Source: Pseudomonas sp. HS6
Lineage (GTDB): Bacteria; Pseudomonadota; Gammaproteobacteria; Pseudomonadales; Pseudomonadaceae
Length of the DNA stretch: 64,000 nt
Assembly (NCBI RefSeq): GCF_023375815.1
Contig: NZ_CP067412.1
Span: 5,022,001-5,086,000 of the forward strand
Reading direction: 5' to 3'
The number at the start of each line of letters is the position of its first letter. Within the stretch, counting starts at the first letter, position 1. A program made the position numbers and the translations under genes. Under the pieces are notes generated by a model. It had not been told where the DNA came from. It saw only the letters and a list, made by a program, of their open reading frames with translations, and searched no databases. Positions 37,188 through 46,908 of the stretch are shown here, piece by piece.

Positions 37188-37229
37188 TTGAGCTGAGTCA
37201 AAAGACCGTATCAGACGGATTCGTACCAT
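37188..37229 (+). promoter_or_regulatory. ANR/FNR-like box and -10 of oprG
   Basis: TTGA-GCTGAG-TCAA (37188-37201) is a perfect palindrome matching the ANR consensus TTGAT-N4-ATCAA at 8 of 10 positions. A TACCAT at 37224-37229 would place the start of transcription near 37236, which sets the box centre at -41.5, the normal position for class II ANR activation. No -35 is seen, as expected. The P. aeruginosa orthologue OprG is known to be induced without oxygen through ANR. Confidence 0.55.
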
Positions 37230-37267
37230 AGGACATCAAACATTTTTAACGTCCTTTGGGAGCTTCC

Positions 37268-37966
37268 ATGAACAAGTCCTTGCTCAGTGCCTCGCTGTTT
37301 GCCCTCGCGCTCGCAGCCCCGCTCGCCCACGCCCACGAAGCCGGCGACATCATCGTTCGTGCCGGTGCAATCACCGTCAACCCGAAGGCCGACAGCTCCA
37401 GCGTCAAGGTCGATCAGGGTCCGCTGAGCGGCACCAACCTGGGCGGCAAGGCGACCATGAGCAGCGACACCCAACTGGGTCTGAACTTCGCTTACATGCT
37501 GACCAACAACATCGGTATCGAGCTGTTGGCCGCGTCGCCGTTCGAGCATGACGTGAAGATCAAGGGCACTGCCCTGCCAGCCGCCAACGGCAAGCTCGGC
37601 ACCCTGAAACACCTGCCGCCGACCCTCAGTGTCGTGTACTACCCGCTGGATCCGAAATCGGCATTTCAGCCCTACGTTGGCGGCGGCATCAACTACACCT
37701 GGATCTACGACGAGCACGTCGGCAGCGAAGCCCAGTCCAACGGCTTCAGCAACTTCAAGGCGAAAAACTCCTGGGGCCTGGCGTGGCAGGTCGGCGCCGA
37801 CTACATGCTGACCGACAACATCATGCTCAACGCCCAGGTGCGCTACATCGACATCGACACCCGCGCCACCGTCGAGAACAACGCCGTGGCCCCGGGCACG
37901 CGCGCGAAAGTGAATGTTGATGTCGATCCATTTGTGTACATGGTCGGTCTGGGCTACAAGTTCTAA
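37268..37966 (+). CDS. oprG: Outer-membrane channel OprG/OmpW
   Basis: This 232-residue protein has a signal peptide (LSASLFALALAAPLAHA) and an eight-stranded OmpW barrel ending in the typical aromatic C-terminus (FVYMVGLGYKF). The GDIIVRAGAITVNP opening and QPYVGGGINYTWIYDE region are family marks. It forms a narrow channel for small hydrophobic molecules. GGGAG lies 8 nt before the ATG at 37268. Its place just after the zinc operon matches PA4066-PA4067. Confidence 0.93.
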   Translation: MNKSLLSASLFALALAAPLAHAHEAGDIIVRAGAITVNPKADSSSVKVDQGPLSGTNLGGKATMSSDTQLGLNFAYMLTNNIGIELLAASPFEHDVKIKGTALPAANGKLGTLKHLPPTLSVVYYPLDPKSAFQPYVGGGINYTWIYDEHVGSEAQSNGFSNFKAKNSWGLAWQVGADYMLTDNIMLNAQVRYIDIDTRATVENNAVAPGTRAKVNVDVDPFVYMVGLGYKF

Positions 37967-38050
37967 GCGAGCAATCAAAGAACGTTCACGTGGTGGTGAA
38001 TGAGGCTTGGTGGCGGGCAGACTCAGAACTGACGGCGATGTACGCAATCG

Positions 38051-38080
38051 ACCGGGGAGCAAGCTCCCTCGCTACAGGAA
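38051..38080 (-). repeat. Solo REP of another type (GGGAGCTTGCTCCC)
   Basis: A single element with inner palindrome GGAGC-AA-GCTCC and the flank GCTACAGG, differing from the paired REPs elsewhere, lies after oprG. Confidence 0.65.
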
Positions 38081-38108
38081 ATGTGTTTGAAATCCGATTT
38101 CCGGCCGT

Positions 38109-38140
38109 GAAAAAGGCGCCTGTCACAAGGCGCCTTTTTC
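38109..38140. terminator. Bidirectional terminator between oprG and the epimerase gene
   Basis: GAAAAAGGCGCC (38109-38120) and GGCGCCTTTTTC (38129-38140) pair exactly with an 8-nt loop. A-tracts and T-tracts on both sides let it stop transcription from either strand. Confidence 0.92.
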
Positions 38141-38155
38141 ATGTCTGCGAAAGTC

Positions 38156-39085
38156 TCAGCGGCCGAGCAGACGTGCCAGGCCAACGCTCATCGGCGTTTG
38201 CGTCGGGCATTTGAATCGCTCAAGCAACCGAGCGTTGTTCGCCCGCGAGTGACGGATGTCGCCGGAGCGCGCCGGACCATAGCTGACTGGCGGCAGCTCA
38301 CCGACCACAGCCTCCAGCGCAGCCAGCATCTGCTTGAGATTGGTCGCCTGATTCCAGCCGACGTTCACCGCACCAACTTGCGCTTCAGGTTTTTCCAGGG
38401 CCTGCACCAGCACGTCGACCAGATCTTCGACGTACATGAAATCCCGAGTCTGCTCGCCGTCGCCGAACACGGTGATCGGCAAGCCTTTCTGCGCGCGTTC
38501 GCTGAAAATGCTGATCACGCCGGAGTACGGCGAAGACGGATCCTGGCGCGGGCCGAAAATGTTGAAGAAGCGGAAGATCACCGGTTCCAGACCGTGCTGG
38601 CGACGGTAGAAATCGAAGTACTGCTCACCGGCCAGCTTGTCCGATGCATACGGCGTCAGTGGCGCTTTCGGCGTGTCTTCGTTGATTGACTCGCCCTCGC
38701 CATTGTTGCCGTAGACTGCGGCGCTGGAGGCGAACAGCACGCGCTTCACGCCGGCCTCGCGCATGGCTTCGCAGACGTTGAGCGTGCCGATGAAATTGCT
38801 CTGGTGAGTCTTCACCGGATCATCCACCGACGCCTGCACCGAGGCCACGGCGGCCAGGTGCGCGACCGCACTGCAACCCTGCATCGCCTGGGCGACCAGA
38901 GCGGCATCGGCGACGTCGCCGACGATCAGTTCAACCTTGGGATTGTCCAGCGGCAGGTTGCTGCGTTTGCCGGTCGACAGGTCATCGAGGATGCGTACCG
39001 AATGGCCGTTGGCGAGCAACGCGTCAGTCAGGTGCGAACCGATGAAACCGGCGCCGCCGGTGATTAAAACAGGGCCGTCAGCCAT
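38156..39085 (-). CDS. NAD-dependent nucleotide-sugar epimerase/dehydratase
   Basis: This 309-residue extended SDR protein has the NAD motif GGAGFIGSHL, the SS...YxxxK-type active site (SSAAVYG, then PYASDKLAGEQY) and the sugar-nucleotide loop RFFNIFGPRQDP. It resembles UDP-glucose 4-epimerases (GalE/WbpP); the exact sugar is unknown. The ATG at 39085 overlaps the end of the next gene upstream by 8 nt, so the two are coupled. Equivalent to the P. aeruginosa gene beside oprG. Confidence 0.88.
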   Translation of the reverse strand: MADGPVLITGGAGFIGSHLTDALLANGHSVRILDDLSTGKRSNLPLDNPKVELIVGDVADAALVAQAMQGCSAVAHLAAVASVQASVDDPVKTHQSNFIGTLNVCEAMREAGVKRVLFASSAAVYGNNGEGESINEDTPKAPLTPYASDKLAGEQYFDFYRRQHGLEPVIFRFFNIFGPRQDPSSPYSGVISIFSERAQKGLPITVFGDGEQTRDFMYVEDLVDVLVQALEKPEAQVGAVNVGWNQATNLKQMLAALEAVVGELPPVSYGPARSGDIRHSRANNARLLERFKCPTQTPMSVGLARLLGR

Positions 39086-39962
39086 GGCGATAAAACCTAT
39101 CCAGTAAGCCCGGGAGCGCGGCACGCCAGGCGCGCGGCTTGATCCCGAAAGTGTGCAGAATTTTCTTGCAGGCCAGCACCGCGTGTTGCGGTTCTTCAGC
39201 GGCATCCTCACGCGCGGCGTGGGCCTGGGCGGTCGGTTCTTCGATCGCCAGCGGATGCAGGCTGCGGGCCTCGGTGAGAATCGCCTGACCCAGCGCCAGC
39301 GGTGTGGTCGCCTCATGGCCGGCGTAGTGGTAAGTGCCCCACAGCGGCGCGGCACAATCGAGTTGCTTGAGTACCGAGATAATCACCCGGGCCGCATCGT
39401 CGACCGGGGTCGGATTGCCGCGACGGTCATCGGCCAGTAGCAACTCGTCCGGCTTCTCAGCGCGAGCGAGGAAGCGTCCGAGAGTACCTTCCGGGCTCTC
39501 ATCAAGCAGCCAGCCGAAGCGCAGCAACACATGCTGCGGGCAAGTGGCCCGCACGCTCTGCTCGATCCGCCACAGCGCCTGACCGCGCAGGCCCAACGGC
39601 ACGGGCTCGTCCTTTTCGCTGTAGGCGGTGGCACGGGAACCGTCGAATACCCGGTAGCTGGACGGTTGCACCAGCACGATGTTGTGGTGCTGGCACAGTT
39701 CGGCCAGACGCTCGATGGCGCGTTCCTGACCCGACAGACGGCTTTCGCTGACGGTCTCGGCCTGGAACCAGTCGAAATAGTAGGCAAGGTTGATCAACGC
39801 ATCGGGACGGGTGTCGTCGAGCAGTTGTGTCAGGCTCGCGGCATCCCAGCCGTCTTCGGGCGGGCGGGGGGCGAGGAAACCGATGTCTTCCTCCGCACCG
39901 AGGCGAATCAGCGCCTGCCCAAGGGCATTTCCGCCGCCCAGTAACATAAGGCGCATTCGCAT
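39078..39962 (-). CDS. RmlD-like sugar-nucleotide reductase family protein
   Basis: This 294-residue protein resembles dTDP-4-dehydrorhamnose reductase (RmlD_sub_bind family): LLGGGNALGQALIRLG (a variant of the usual GxxGQ-G motif), DTRPDALINLAYY, SSYRVFDGS and GLRGQALWRIEQSV. The catalytic Tyr-x3-Lys is not clearly kept: the expected YGxxK stretch reads PLGLRGQALW, so it may be catalytically changed. It is the first gene of a two-gene operon. Confidence 0.75.
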   Translation of the reverse strand: MRMRLMLLGGGNALGQALIRLGAEEDIGFLAPRPPEDGWDAASLTQLLDDTRPDALINLAYYFDWFQAETVSESRLSGQERAIERLAELCQHHNIVLVQPSSYRVFDGSRATAYSEKDEPVPLGLRGQALWRIEQSVRATCPQHVLLRFGWLLDESPEGTLGRFLARAEKPDELLLADDRRGNPTPVDDAARVIISVLKQLDCAAPLWGTYHYAGHEATTPLALGQAILTEARSLHPLAIEEPTAQAHAAREDAAEEPQHAVLACKKILHTFGIKPRAWRAALPGLLDRFYRHG

Positions 39963-40280
39963 AGAGTCAGCAGGCCCAGTCTGATTGGAACGATGGCTTT
40001 AGCGACGATGCTCGTGGCACCGTCGTCGATAATTGCCGGAATCGTTGCATTTTGCGGGTTTAGTGCGCAACCGTCACCCGTAAAGTGTAGATGCTAGGGA
40101 TTTGTGCCGAAGCGACTGGCCCTATCGCTGCGATGCGGCGGGCCGACAAGCCAGCTCCCACAGGTTCTGCGCTCACTGCGGTCCTGTGGGAGCGGGCTTG
40201 CCCGCGATGGGGCCTTGGAAATCACTGAAGATCCCCAGTGGTACTTGCATCTTCGGGCGCCCACCCGCATAACCATAGCC
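39963..40280. other. 318-bp gap between divergent genes
   Basis: It holds the promoters of the SDR pair (minus) and lhr (plus) and a REP doublet at 40144-40211. No gene and no clear -35/-10 pair was found. Confidence 0.6.
40144..40211. repeat. Mixed REP doublet
   Basis: A truncated inverted copy of the GCTGGC type (40144-40164) is paired with a complete forward copy of the GCGGGCTTGCCCGC type (40184-40211). The other pairs in the window each use one type. Confidence 0.75.
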
Positions 40281-43200
40281 ATGAATCTGCCCCTCCCCAA
40301 GGACGTGGCCCTGGCAGGCTTTCACCCCGCCGTCAGCGCCTGGTTCAGCCGCACATTCGCGACGGTCACCGCCGCCCAGGCCCGCGCATGGCCGTTGATC
40401 CGCCAGCGCCGCTCGACGCTGATCGCCGCACCCACCGGTTCCGGCAAGACCCTCACCGCTTTCCTCGCCGTGCTCGACGACCTCGTCCACCGTGGCCTGG
40501 AGAGCGCAGACGGTCTCCCCGACGAAACGCTGGTGGTCTATGTCTCTCCGCTAAAGGCGCTATCCAACGACATACGCATCAACCTGCAAAACCCGCTGGC
40601 CGGAATTTCCGATCAGTTGCGTCAAATGGATCTTCCCGCGCTGGAAATCACCACTGCCGTGCGCACCGGCGACACTCCACAGAAAGAACGCGCCGCCATG
40701 CGCAAAAGCGCGCCGCACATTCTGGTGACCACCCCGGAATCGCTCTACGTGCTGCTCGGTTCCGAGTCCGGGCGCAAAATGCTTGGCACCACACGTACCG
40801 TGATCGTCGATGAAATCCACGCCATCGCCGCCGGCAAACGCGGCAGTCATCTGGCCTTGAGCCTCGAACGCTTGCAAGCGTTATGCGCCGAACCACTGAC
40901 CCGCATCGGCCTGTCGGCCACGCAAAAGCCGATCGACGCGGTCGCGCGGTTTCTGGTGGGTCATGACCGTCCGTGCGAAATCATCGACATCGGCCACGCC
41001 CGTCCACGGGATCTGGGCATCGAAGTGCCGCCGGTGCCGTTGTCAGCCGTGATGGCCAATGACGTTTGGGAGCTGGTCTACGACCGCCTCGCCACGCTCG
41101 CCCGTGAACACCGCACCACGCTGATTTTCGTCAACACCCGGCGTCTGGCTGAACGCTTGAGTCGACATCTGAGCGAACGCCTCGGCAAGCACGCGGTGGC
41201 CGCGCACCACGGCAGTCTCGCCAAGGAGTTTCGCCTCGACGCCGAGCAGCGCCTCAAGCGCGGCGTGCTGCAGGTGCTGATCGCCACCGCATCGTTGGAA
41301 CTGGGGATCGACATTGGCGAGGTCAACCTTGTGTGCCAGATTGCTTCGCCGCGTTCGATTGCCGGTTTTCTGCAACGGGTCGGCCGCTCCGGACACCAGG
41401 TCGGCGGCACGCCCAAGGGGCGCCTGTTTGCCACCACTCGCGACGACCTGATCGAGTGCGCCGCGCTGCTCGACTGCGTGCGCCGGGGTGAACTCGATAC
41501 CCTGCACATCCCAGAAGCGCCGCTGGATGTGCTGGCCCAGCAGATCATCGCCGAGGTCAGTTGTCAGGAATGGGCCGAAGACGAATTGCTCGCACTGTTC
41601 CGCCGAGCCGAGCCCTATGCCCGCCTCGACGAAAAACATTATCAGGCGCTGCTGAGCATGCTCGCCGAGGGCTACAACGGTCGTCAGGGCATCCGTAGCG
41701 CCTATCTGCATCGCGACGCAGTAAGCCGGACTTTGCGAGGACGACGCGGTGCGCGACTGACAGCCGTGACCAGCGGCGGCACCATTCCCGACAACGCCGA
41801 CTACAGCGTGTTGCTGGAACCTCAGGGTTTGAACATCGGCAGCGTCAACGAAGACTTCGCCGTAGAAAGCATTGCTGGCGATGTGTTCCAGCTCGGCAAC
41901 ACCTCCTATCGAATTCTGCGGGTGGAAACCGGCAAGGTGCGGGTCGAAGATGCCCAGGGCCAGCCGCCGACCATCCCGTTCTGGCTCGGCGAAGCGCCCG
42001 GTCGCAGCGCCGAACTGTCGATGGCCGTGGCACGCCTGCAAGCACAGCTCGACGAATTGCTGAGTGCGAGTCCCGGCAACCTGCAACCGGCCCTCGACTG
42101 GCTGACCGCAACCCTCGGTCTGGATCTGGCCAGCGCCGAACAGCTTGTGGATTATCTGGCCCGCGCCCGTCTCACCCTCGGCGCCCTGCCGTCGCAAGAT
42201 ACGTTACTGATGGAACGGTTTTTCGACGAGTCCGGCGGCACCCAACTGATCATCCATTCGCCTTTCGGCAGCCGCATCAACCGTGCCTGGGGGCTGGCCC
42301 TGCGCAAGCGCTTCTGTCGCACCTTCAACTTCGAATTGCAGGCCGCCGCCAGTGAAGACGCGATCGTGCTGTCGCTGTCCACCAGCCACAGTTTCGAACT
42401 GGACGAGGTCTGGCGTTACCTGCACAGCAACAGCGCCGAGCATATCCTGACTCAAGCGGTGCTCGATGCGCCGTTGTTCGGTGTGCGCTGGCGCTGGAAT
42501 GCGGGCGTGGCACTGGCCCTGCCGCGCTACACGGGCGGACGCAAAGTCGCGCCGCAATTGCAGCGGATGAAAAGCGAAGACCTGATCGCCAGCGTGTTTC
42601 CCGATCAGATCGCCTGCCTGGAAAACCTCGCCGGCGAACGGGAAATTCCCGAGCACCCGCTGGTGGAGCAGACCCTCGACGATTGCCTGCACGAGGCGAT
42701 GGACAGTGAGGGCTGGCTCAATCTGCTGCGGCGCATGGAGCGCGGCGAAGTGCGGCTGATCGCCCGTGACCTTCCGGCGCCCTCGCCGCTGGCGGCGGAA
42801 ATCCTCAGCGCCCGCCCCTACACCTTTCTCGACGACGCGCCGCTGGAAGAGCGTCGCACTCAGGCTGTGCTCAACCGCCGCTGGAGCGATCCGCAATCAA
42901 CCGATGATCTCGGCGCGCTGGATGCCGATGCGATCAACGCTGTGCGCGAAGAAGCCTGGCCGACACCGAACAGCGCCGATGAAATGCACGAAGCGCTGAT
43001 GAGCCTGGCCTGCATCAGCGACAACGAAGTCGAGGTCAATCCGCAGTGGCGCGACTGGCTGAATACCCTGGCCGAGACCGGGCGAGCCTGCCGATTGCAG
43101 ATCGATCCCGAGCATTCACTGTGGCTGGCGAGAGAACGCCTGACCTGTCTGCAAGCGCTTTATCCACAGGCGCATTCGGCACTGCCAGCGTTGCCCGGTT

Positions 43201-44576
43201 TCGACGAAACATGGGCAGCCGATGATGCACTGATCGAATTGATCCGCGCGCGGCTCGGCGCATTCGGTCCGCTACCGCTGGCGGCGATTGTCGAACCTCT
43301 GGCCTTGATGCCGACCTCTGTCCATCAAGCCCTCGCTCATCTGGAGCGCGAGGGTTATGTACTGCGCGGCCAGTTCACGCCGGGACTGAAGGCGGAAGAA
43401 TGGTGCGAACGGCATCTGCTGGCGCGAATACACCGCTACACCGTCAAGCGCTTGCGCCGGGAAATCGAACCGGTGGCGTTGCAGGATTTCATGCGCTTCC
43501 TGTTCGACTGGCAGCACTTGTCCCCGTCCACCCGAGGTCAGGGCAGCGCCGTGTTGCCAGCGATTGTCGGTCAGTTCGAAGGCTATCCGGCTGCTGCTTC
43601 GGCGTGGGACAGCGACATCCTTCCCGCGCGACTCAAGGACTATTCACCAAGCTGGCTGGATGATCTGTGCCGCAGCGGAAAACTGGTGTGGATGCGCCTC
43701 AGCGCCCGGCAAAAGACCAGCGGTACAGCGTTGCGCAGTACGCCCGTTGTGCTGTTGCCGCGCAGTCAGGTCGGGTTGTGGAGCTCGCTGGCCGAGCAGG
43801 CGCCGATTAGTGAACTGTCGCCCAAAACGCAGAAGGTCTTCGAGGCTCTCAGCCAGCACGGGGCGCTGTTTTTCGATGAGCTGATTCATGAAGCGCACCT
43901 GCTGCGAACAGAACTGGAAATCGCCTTGCAGGAGCTGGTCGGCGTCGGGCTGGTGAATGCCGACAGCTTTGCCGGGTTGCGAGCACTTATCACCCCGGCG
44001 AGCAAGCGCCAGCAGCGCAGCAGTCGACGCGGACGCGGGGCATTTGTCGGAGGCATGGACGATGCCGGGCGCTGGGCCCTTTTACGCCGCGGGTCGGCTG
44101 TGGAAAACAGCCAGACTGCGTCGCCCGAAACCCTCGAACACATCGCCATGACTTTGTTGCGCCGTTACGGCGTAGTGTTCTGGCGTCTGCTGGAGCGTGA
44201 GGCAGACTGGCTGCCGAGCTGGCGCGAACTTCTGCGCACCTTTCATCGACTGGAGGCACGGGGCGAGATTCGTGGCGGGCGGTTTGTCAGTGGTCTGGCC
44301 GGCGAACAATTCGCCCTGCCCGAGGCGATTCCGCTGTTGCGCGAAGTACGCCGCCGCCCTCATGACGGTAGTCTGATCGCGGTGTGTGGCGTCGATCCGC
44401 TGAACCTCGCCGGCACCTTGTTGCCCGGCGCGAAAGTACCAGCACTGACGAGCAATCGGTTGGTGTATCGCGACGGCTTGCCGGTCGCTGCCGAGGTCGC
44501 GGGCAAGCAGCATTTCTGGGTGGAGCTGGATCAGGTTTCCATGGAGCAGGTGCGCAGCAAACTGATCCGGCATTGA
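40281..44576 (+). CDS. lhr: ATP-dependent helicase Lhr
   Basis: This 1431-residue superfamily 2 helicase has Walker A APTGSGKT at residues 50-57, VYVSPLKALSNDIR, the DEIH box (VDEIHAIA), SAT (LSATQKPID), and motif VI QRVGRSGHQ, followed by the long Lhr C-terminal part with its winged-helix and helical domains. It unwinds RNA:DNA and DNA duplexes and is linked to DNA repair. It is about 100 residues shorter than the E. coli protein but complete. The ATG at 40281 is used; the open frame above runs through the REP doublet. Confidence 0.94.
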   Translation: MNLPLPKDVALAGFHPAVSAWFSRTFATVTAAQARAWPLIRQRRSTLIAAPTGSGKTLTAFLAVLDDLVHRGLESADGLPDETLVVYVSPLKALSNDIRINLQNPLAGISDQLRQMDLPALEITTAVRTGDTPQKERAAMRKSAPHILVTTPESLYVLLGSESGRKMLGTTRTVIVDEIHAIAAGKRGSHLALSLERLQALCAEPLTRIGLSATQKPIDAVARFLVGHDRPCEIIDIGHARPRDLGIEVPPVPLSAVMANDVWELVYDRLATLAREHRTTLIFVNTRRLAERLSRHLSERLGKHAVAAHHGSLAKEFRLDAEQRLKRGVLQVLIATASLELGIDIGEVNLVCQIASPRSIAGFLQRVGRSGHQVGGTPKGRLFATTRDDLIECAALLDCVRRGELDTLHIPEAPLDVLAQQIIAEVSCQEWAEDELLALFRRAEPYARLDEKHYQALLSMLAEGYNGRQGIRSAYLHRDAVSRTLRGRRGARLTAVTSGGTIPDNADYSVLLEPQGLNIGSVNEDFAVESIAGDVFQLGNTSYRILRVETGKVRVEDAQGQPPTIPFWLGEAPGRSAELSMAVARLQAQLDELLSASPGNLQPALDWLTATLGLDLASAEQLVDYLARARLTLGALPSQDTLLMERFFDESGGTQLIIHSPFGSRINRAWGLALRKRFCRTFNFELQAAASEDAIVLSLSTSHSFELDEVWRYLHSNSAEHILTQAVLDAPLFGVRWRWNAGVALALPRYTGGRKVAPQLQRMKSEDLIASVFPDQIACLENLAGEREIPEHPLVEQTLDDCLHEAMDSEGWLNLLRRMERGEVRLIARDLPAPSPLAAEILSARPYTFLDDAPLEERRTQAVLNRRWSDPQSTDDLGALDADAINAVREEAWPTPNSADEMHEALMSLACISDNEVEVNPQWRDWLNTLAETGRACRLQIDPEHSLWLARERLTCLQALYPQAHSALPALPGFDETWAADDALIELIRARLGAFGPLPLAAIVEPLALMPTSVHQALAHLEREGYVLRGQFTPGLKAEEWCERHLLARIHRYTVKRLRREIEPVALQDFMRFLFDWQHLSPSTRGQGSAVLPAIVGQFEGYPAAASAWDSDILPARLKDYSPSWLDDLCRSGKLVWMRLSARQKTSGTALRSTPVVLLPRSQVGLWSSLAEQAPISELSPKTQKVFEALSQHGALFFDELIHEAHLLRTELEIALQELVGVGLVNADSFAGLRALITPASKRQQRSSRRGRGAFVGGMDDAGRWALLRRGSAVENSQTASPETLEHIAMTLLRRYGVVFWRLLEREADWLPSWRELLRTFHRLEARGEIRGGRFVSGLAGEQFALPEAIPLLREVRRRPHDGSLIAVCGVDPLNLAGTLLPGAKVPALTSNRLVYRDGLPVAAEVAGKQHFWVELDQVSMEQVRSKLIRH

Positions 44577-44595
44577 TGTAAACCGATCTGGCCTC

Positions 44596-44687
44596 TTCGC
44601 GGGCAAGCCCGCTCCCACAATTATTTGTGGTGCACCTGCTGTTCAGAATCACACCGAATCCTGTGGGAGCGGGCTTGCCCGCGAAGG
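44596..44687. repeat. REP pair (GCGGGCTTGCCCGC type), inverted
   Basis: An inverted copy (44596-44619) and a forward copy (44661-44687) sit between the convergent lhr and mscS-like genes. Confidence 0.9.
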
Positions 44688-44713
44688 GGTCGGCACATGC
44701 ACCACAAGAACTC

Positions 44714-46819
44714 CTATTGAGTCGGCGATTGCTCCGGCAACACCACCGACGAATGCTCCGGCGCCACCTCTTCTTCCTGTCGCTTGGGCAACAAAACCTG
44801 CTGTGGATAAGTCTGCGCGAAATGCACCCACGGGCTGTTATCCACAAGCTTTTTCAAACGCTGGTTGAACGCACGGCTCACCGCGTATTGCCCGCCCGAC
44901 ACCGTACGGAATTGTGCGGTCAGCACCACGCCGTTAAGGTCCATCCTGTCCACGCCGAACACATCCAGCGGCCCTTGCAGGTTGTATTTGAGGAACGGGT
45001 CTTCGCGGATCGAATCCCCGGTTTCGCGGATCAGCTCGATGGCTTTTTCGACATCGGTGTCGTAGGTGAACTGCACAGAAAAGAACGCGAACGCAAACTG
45101 CCGCGATTGATTGGTTACAGCCTTGATTTGACCGAACGGCACCGAGTGCACAAAGCCCTTGCCGTCACGCAGTCGCAGGGTGCGAATGGTCAGTCCTTCA
45201 ACCGTGCCGGCATGCCCGGAATCGAGCACCACCCAGTCGCCGATCGACAGGGTGTCTTCGATGATGATGAACAGCCCGGTGATCACGTCCTGCACCAATT
45301 GCTGCGAGCCGAAACCGATGGCCAGGCCAACCACCCCGGCACCCGCCAGCAGTGGCGCCACGTTGATCCCCAGATTGGCCATGGTGGTGATCGCGCAGAT
45401 CACCACCAGGATGATTTTGATCGCGTTGCGCAGCAGCGGCAGGATGGTTTTCACCCGGGTGCTGGGCTGACGTGCCGAGCGTTTGCTGACCGGCGGTTTC
45501 AGCGCTTCCTGAATCGCCGTGTCGAGCACCACCCACAACAGCCACGTCACGAGGAAGATCAACCCGATGCTGCTCAAGGCATTGCTGATCGCCCGACCAA
45601 CCGTGCTGCTTTGCGCGAAATCAATCAGCGACACGCCCCAGATCCGCCCGAGAATATCGATGAACGCAATCGCGATGACGATCCGCAGCAACGCATGCAG
45701 CAGGCTGAGAAAACGCTCCTTGTAGGCGCTGCTGCGCTGGATCGCCTCGGCTCTTTGCGACTTGAACAGGTGCTGGAGAATCGTGCTTAGAAACACCGTG
45801 CCAATCAGCAGCACCGTGGTGAACAACGCACAACGCAGGGCTTTTTGATTGTCCTCGCCGATGCCGATCAAATTGACCGCCGACACCAACACCATCAGCA
45901 CGATCGGCCAGTACCAGAGCCCGGAAAAGATCCGCAGCGATTCTTGCAGTGATGGTTGTTTCAGACGCTGGGCCAGCGAGCGATTGCGGATAAGGTGCGC
46001 CACCGGCCGGCGCAGGCGAATCACCAGCAAGCCGAAGATGATCGACGCCAGCAGACCGGTGAACACCGCGATGCTGCTGGTGATGTTGCCACCCAGTTGC
46101 CGGGCAATCTGCGGACTGGTCAGGGCGTCACTCAGCGCGGCGAGAAAGCCAATCAGGAACAGCGGTTTCGGGCAGTAGTCGCGGATGATCTGCACCGCTC
46201 GTCGCTTGTGTCCGGTATTGAACATCACCACTACGCACAACAGCATCGAGGTGGAAAAAATGCCGCTGCTGGTGGCGTAGGCAAAACACAGCGCCAGCGC
46301 CCGGCCGACCGAGGCCGGCAGGAAGTGGCTGACGTACAGGGTCAACGGCAGACAGATCAACGCAGGCAGCGTGTAGGGCAACAGGTAGCCGAGCAGATCC
46401 TGACTACGCTGCCGGGTACGCAGCCAGCGGCCCTCGCGCATCCGCTTGGCCAGAACGCTGCCAAGCACGGTCAACACGGCAAAGGTCCCGAGCCACACGC
46501 CAGACAGCATCATGAAGTCTCCGGCCACGCTCCACCCGGAACGATCCGACGGCTGATTGACCAGCCTGTCGACTTCATCCGCCGCCCGGTCCGCGCGCAG
46601 GCGCCAGGCGTCGACCAGATGTTCGTTGAGATCGAGTTTGTCCTGCACGTCGTCGATGCTGGAACTGATGGCGCCGAGCAGTCCGCCCTGCACGATCGGT
46701 TCCGGTTTGGCCGGCTCTTCACTGGCCGCCGGAACACCCGGCAATGTGGCGGCCTGGAGCATTTGGCCGCCGGAAAACAGCAGCGCCCCCAATAGAATTG
46801 CGATCCTGAACCTGGTCAA
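44714..46819 (-). CDS. Large MscS-family mechanosensitive channel
   Basis: This protein of about 701 residues has a signal peptide, a periplasmic part, about ten membrane helices and the MscS core: the pore-helix pattern (NLGINVAPLLAGAGVVGLAIGFGSQQLVQDVITG), then the beta domain (LSIGDWVVLDSGHAGTVEGLTIRTLRLRDG). It opens under osmotic down-shock. The total length resembles YbiO. I chose the TTG at 46819 because it gives a clean signal peptide (TRFRIAILLGALLFSGG) with GGGAG about 9 nt upstream; an ATG at 46864 is the main alternative. Confidence 0.85.
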   Translation of the reverse strand: MTRFRIAILLGALLFSGGQMLQAATLPGVPAASEEPAKPEPIVQGGLLGAISSSIDDVQDKLDLNEHLVDAWRLRADRAADEVDRLVNQPSDRSGWSVAGDFMMLSGVWLGTFAVLTVLGSVLAKRMREGRWLRTRQRSQDLLGYLLPYTLPALICLPLTLYVSHFLPASVGRALALCFAYATSSGIFSTSMLLCVVVMFNTGHKRRAVQIIRDYCPKPLFLIGFLAALSDALTSPQIARQLGGNITSSIAVFTGLLASIIFGLLVIRLRRPVAHLIRNRSLAQRLKQPSLQESLRIFSGLWYWPIVLMVLVSAVNLIGIGEDNQKALRCALFTTVLLIGTVFLSTILQHLFKSQRAEAIQRSSAYKERFLSLLHALLRIVIAIAFIDILGRIWGVSLIDFAQSSTVGRAISNALSSIGLIFLVTWLLWVVLDTAIQEALKPPVSKRSARQPSTRVKTILPLLRNAIKIILVVICAITTMANLGINVAPLLAGAGVVGLAIGFGSQQLVQDVITGLFIIIEDTLSIGDWVVLDSGHAGTVEGLTIRTLRLRDGKGFVHSVPFGQIKAVTNQSRQFAFAFFSVQFTYDTDVEKAIELIRETGDSIREDPFLKYNLQGPLDVFGVDRMDLNGVVLTAQFRTVSGGQYAVSRAFNQRLKKLVDNSPWVHFAQTYPQQVLLPKRQEEEVAPEHSSVVLPEQSPTQ

Positions 46820-46908
46820 AACGCAGAGCTCCCTTGGTTGAACGTGTAAGGAACTGATCGACATTTGACCGGCAAAGTTCAAGAGCGCCCTCATCGGAAC
46901 GCCGCCCG

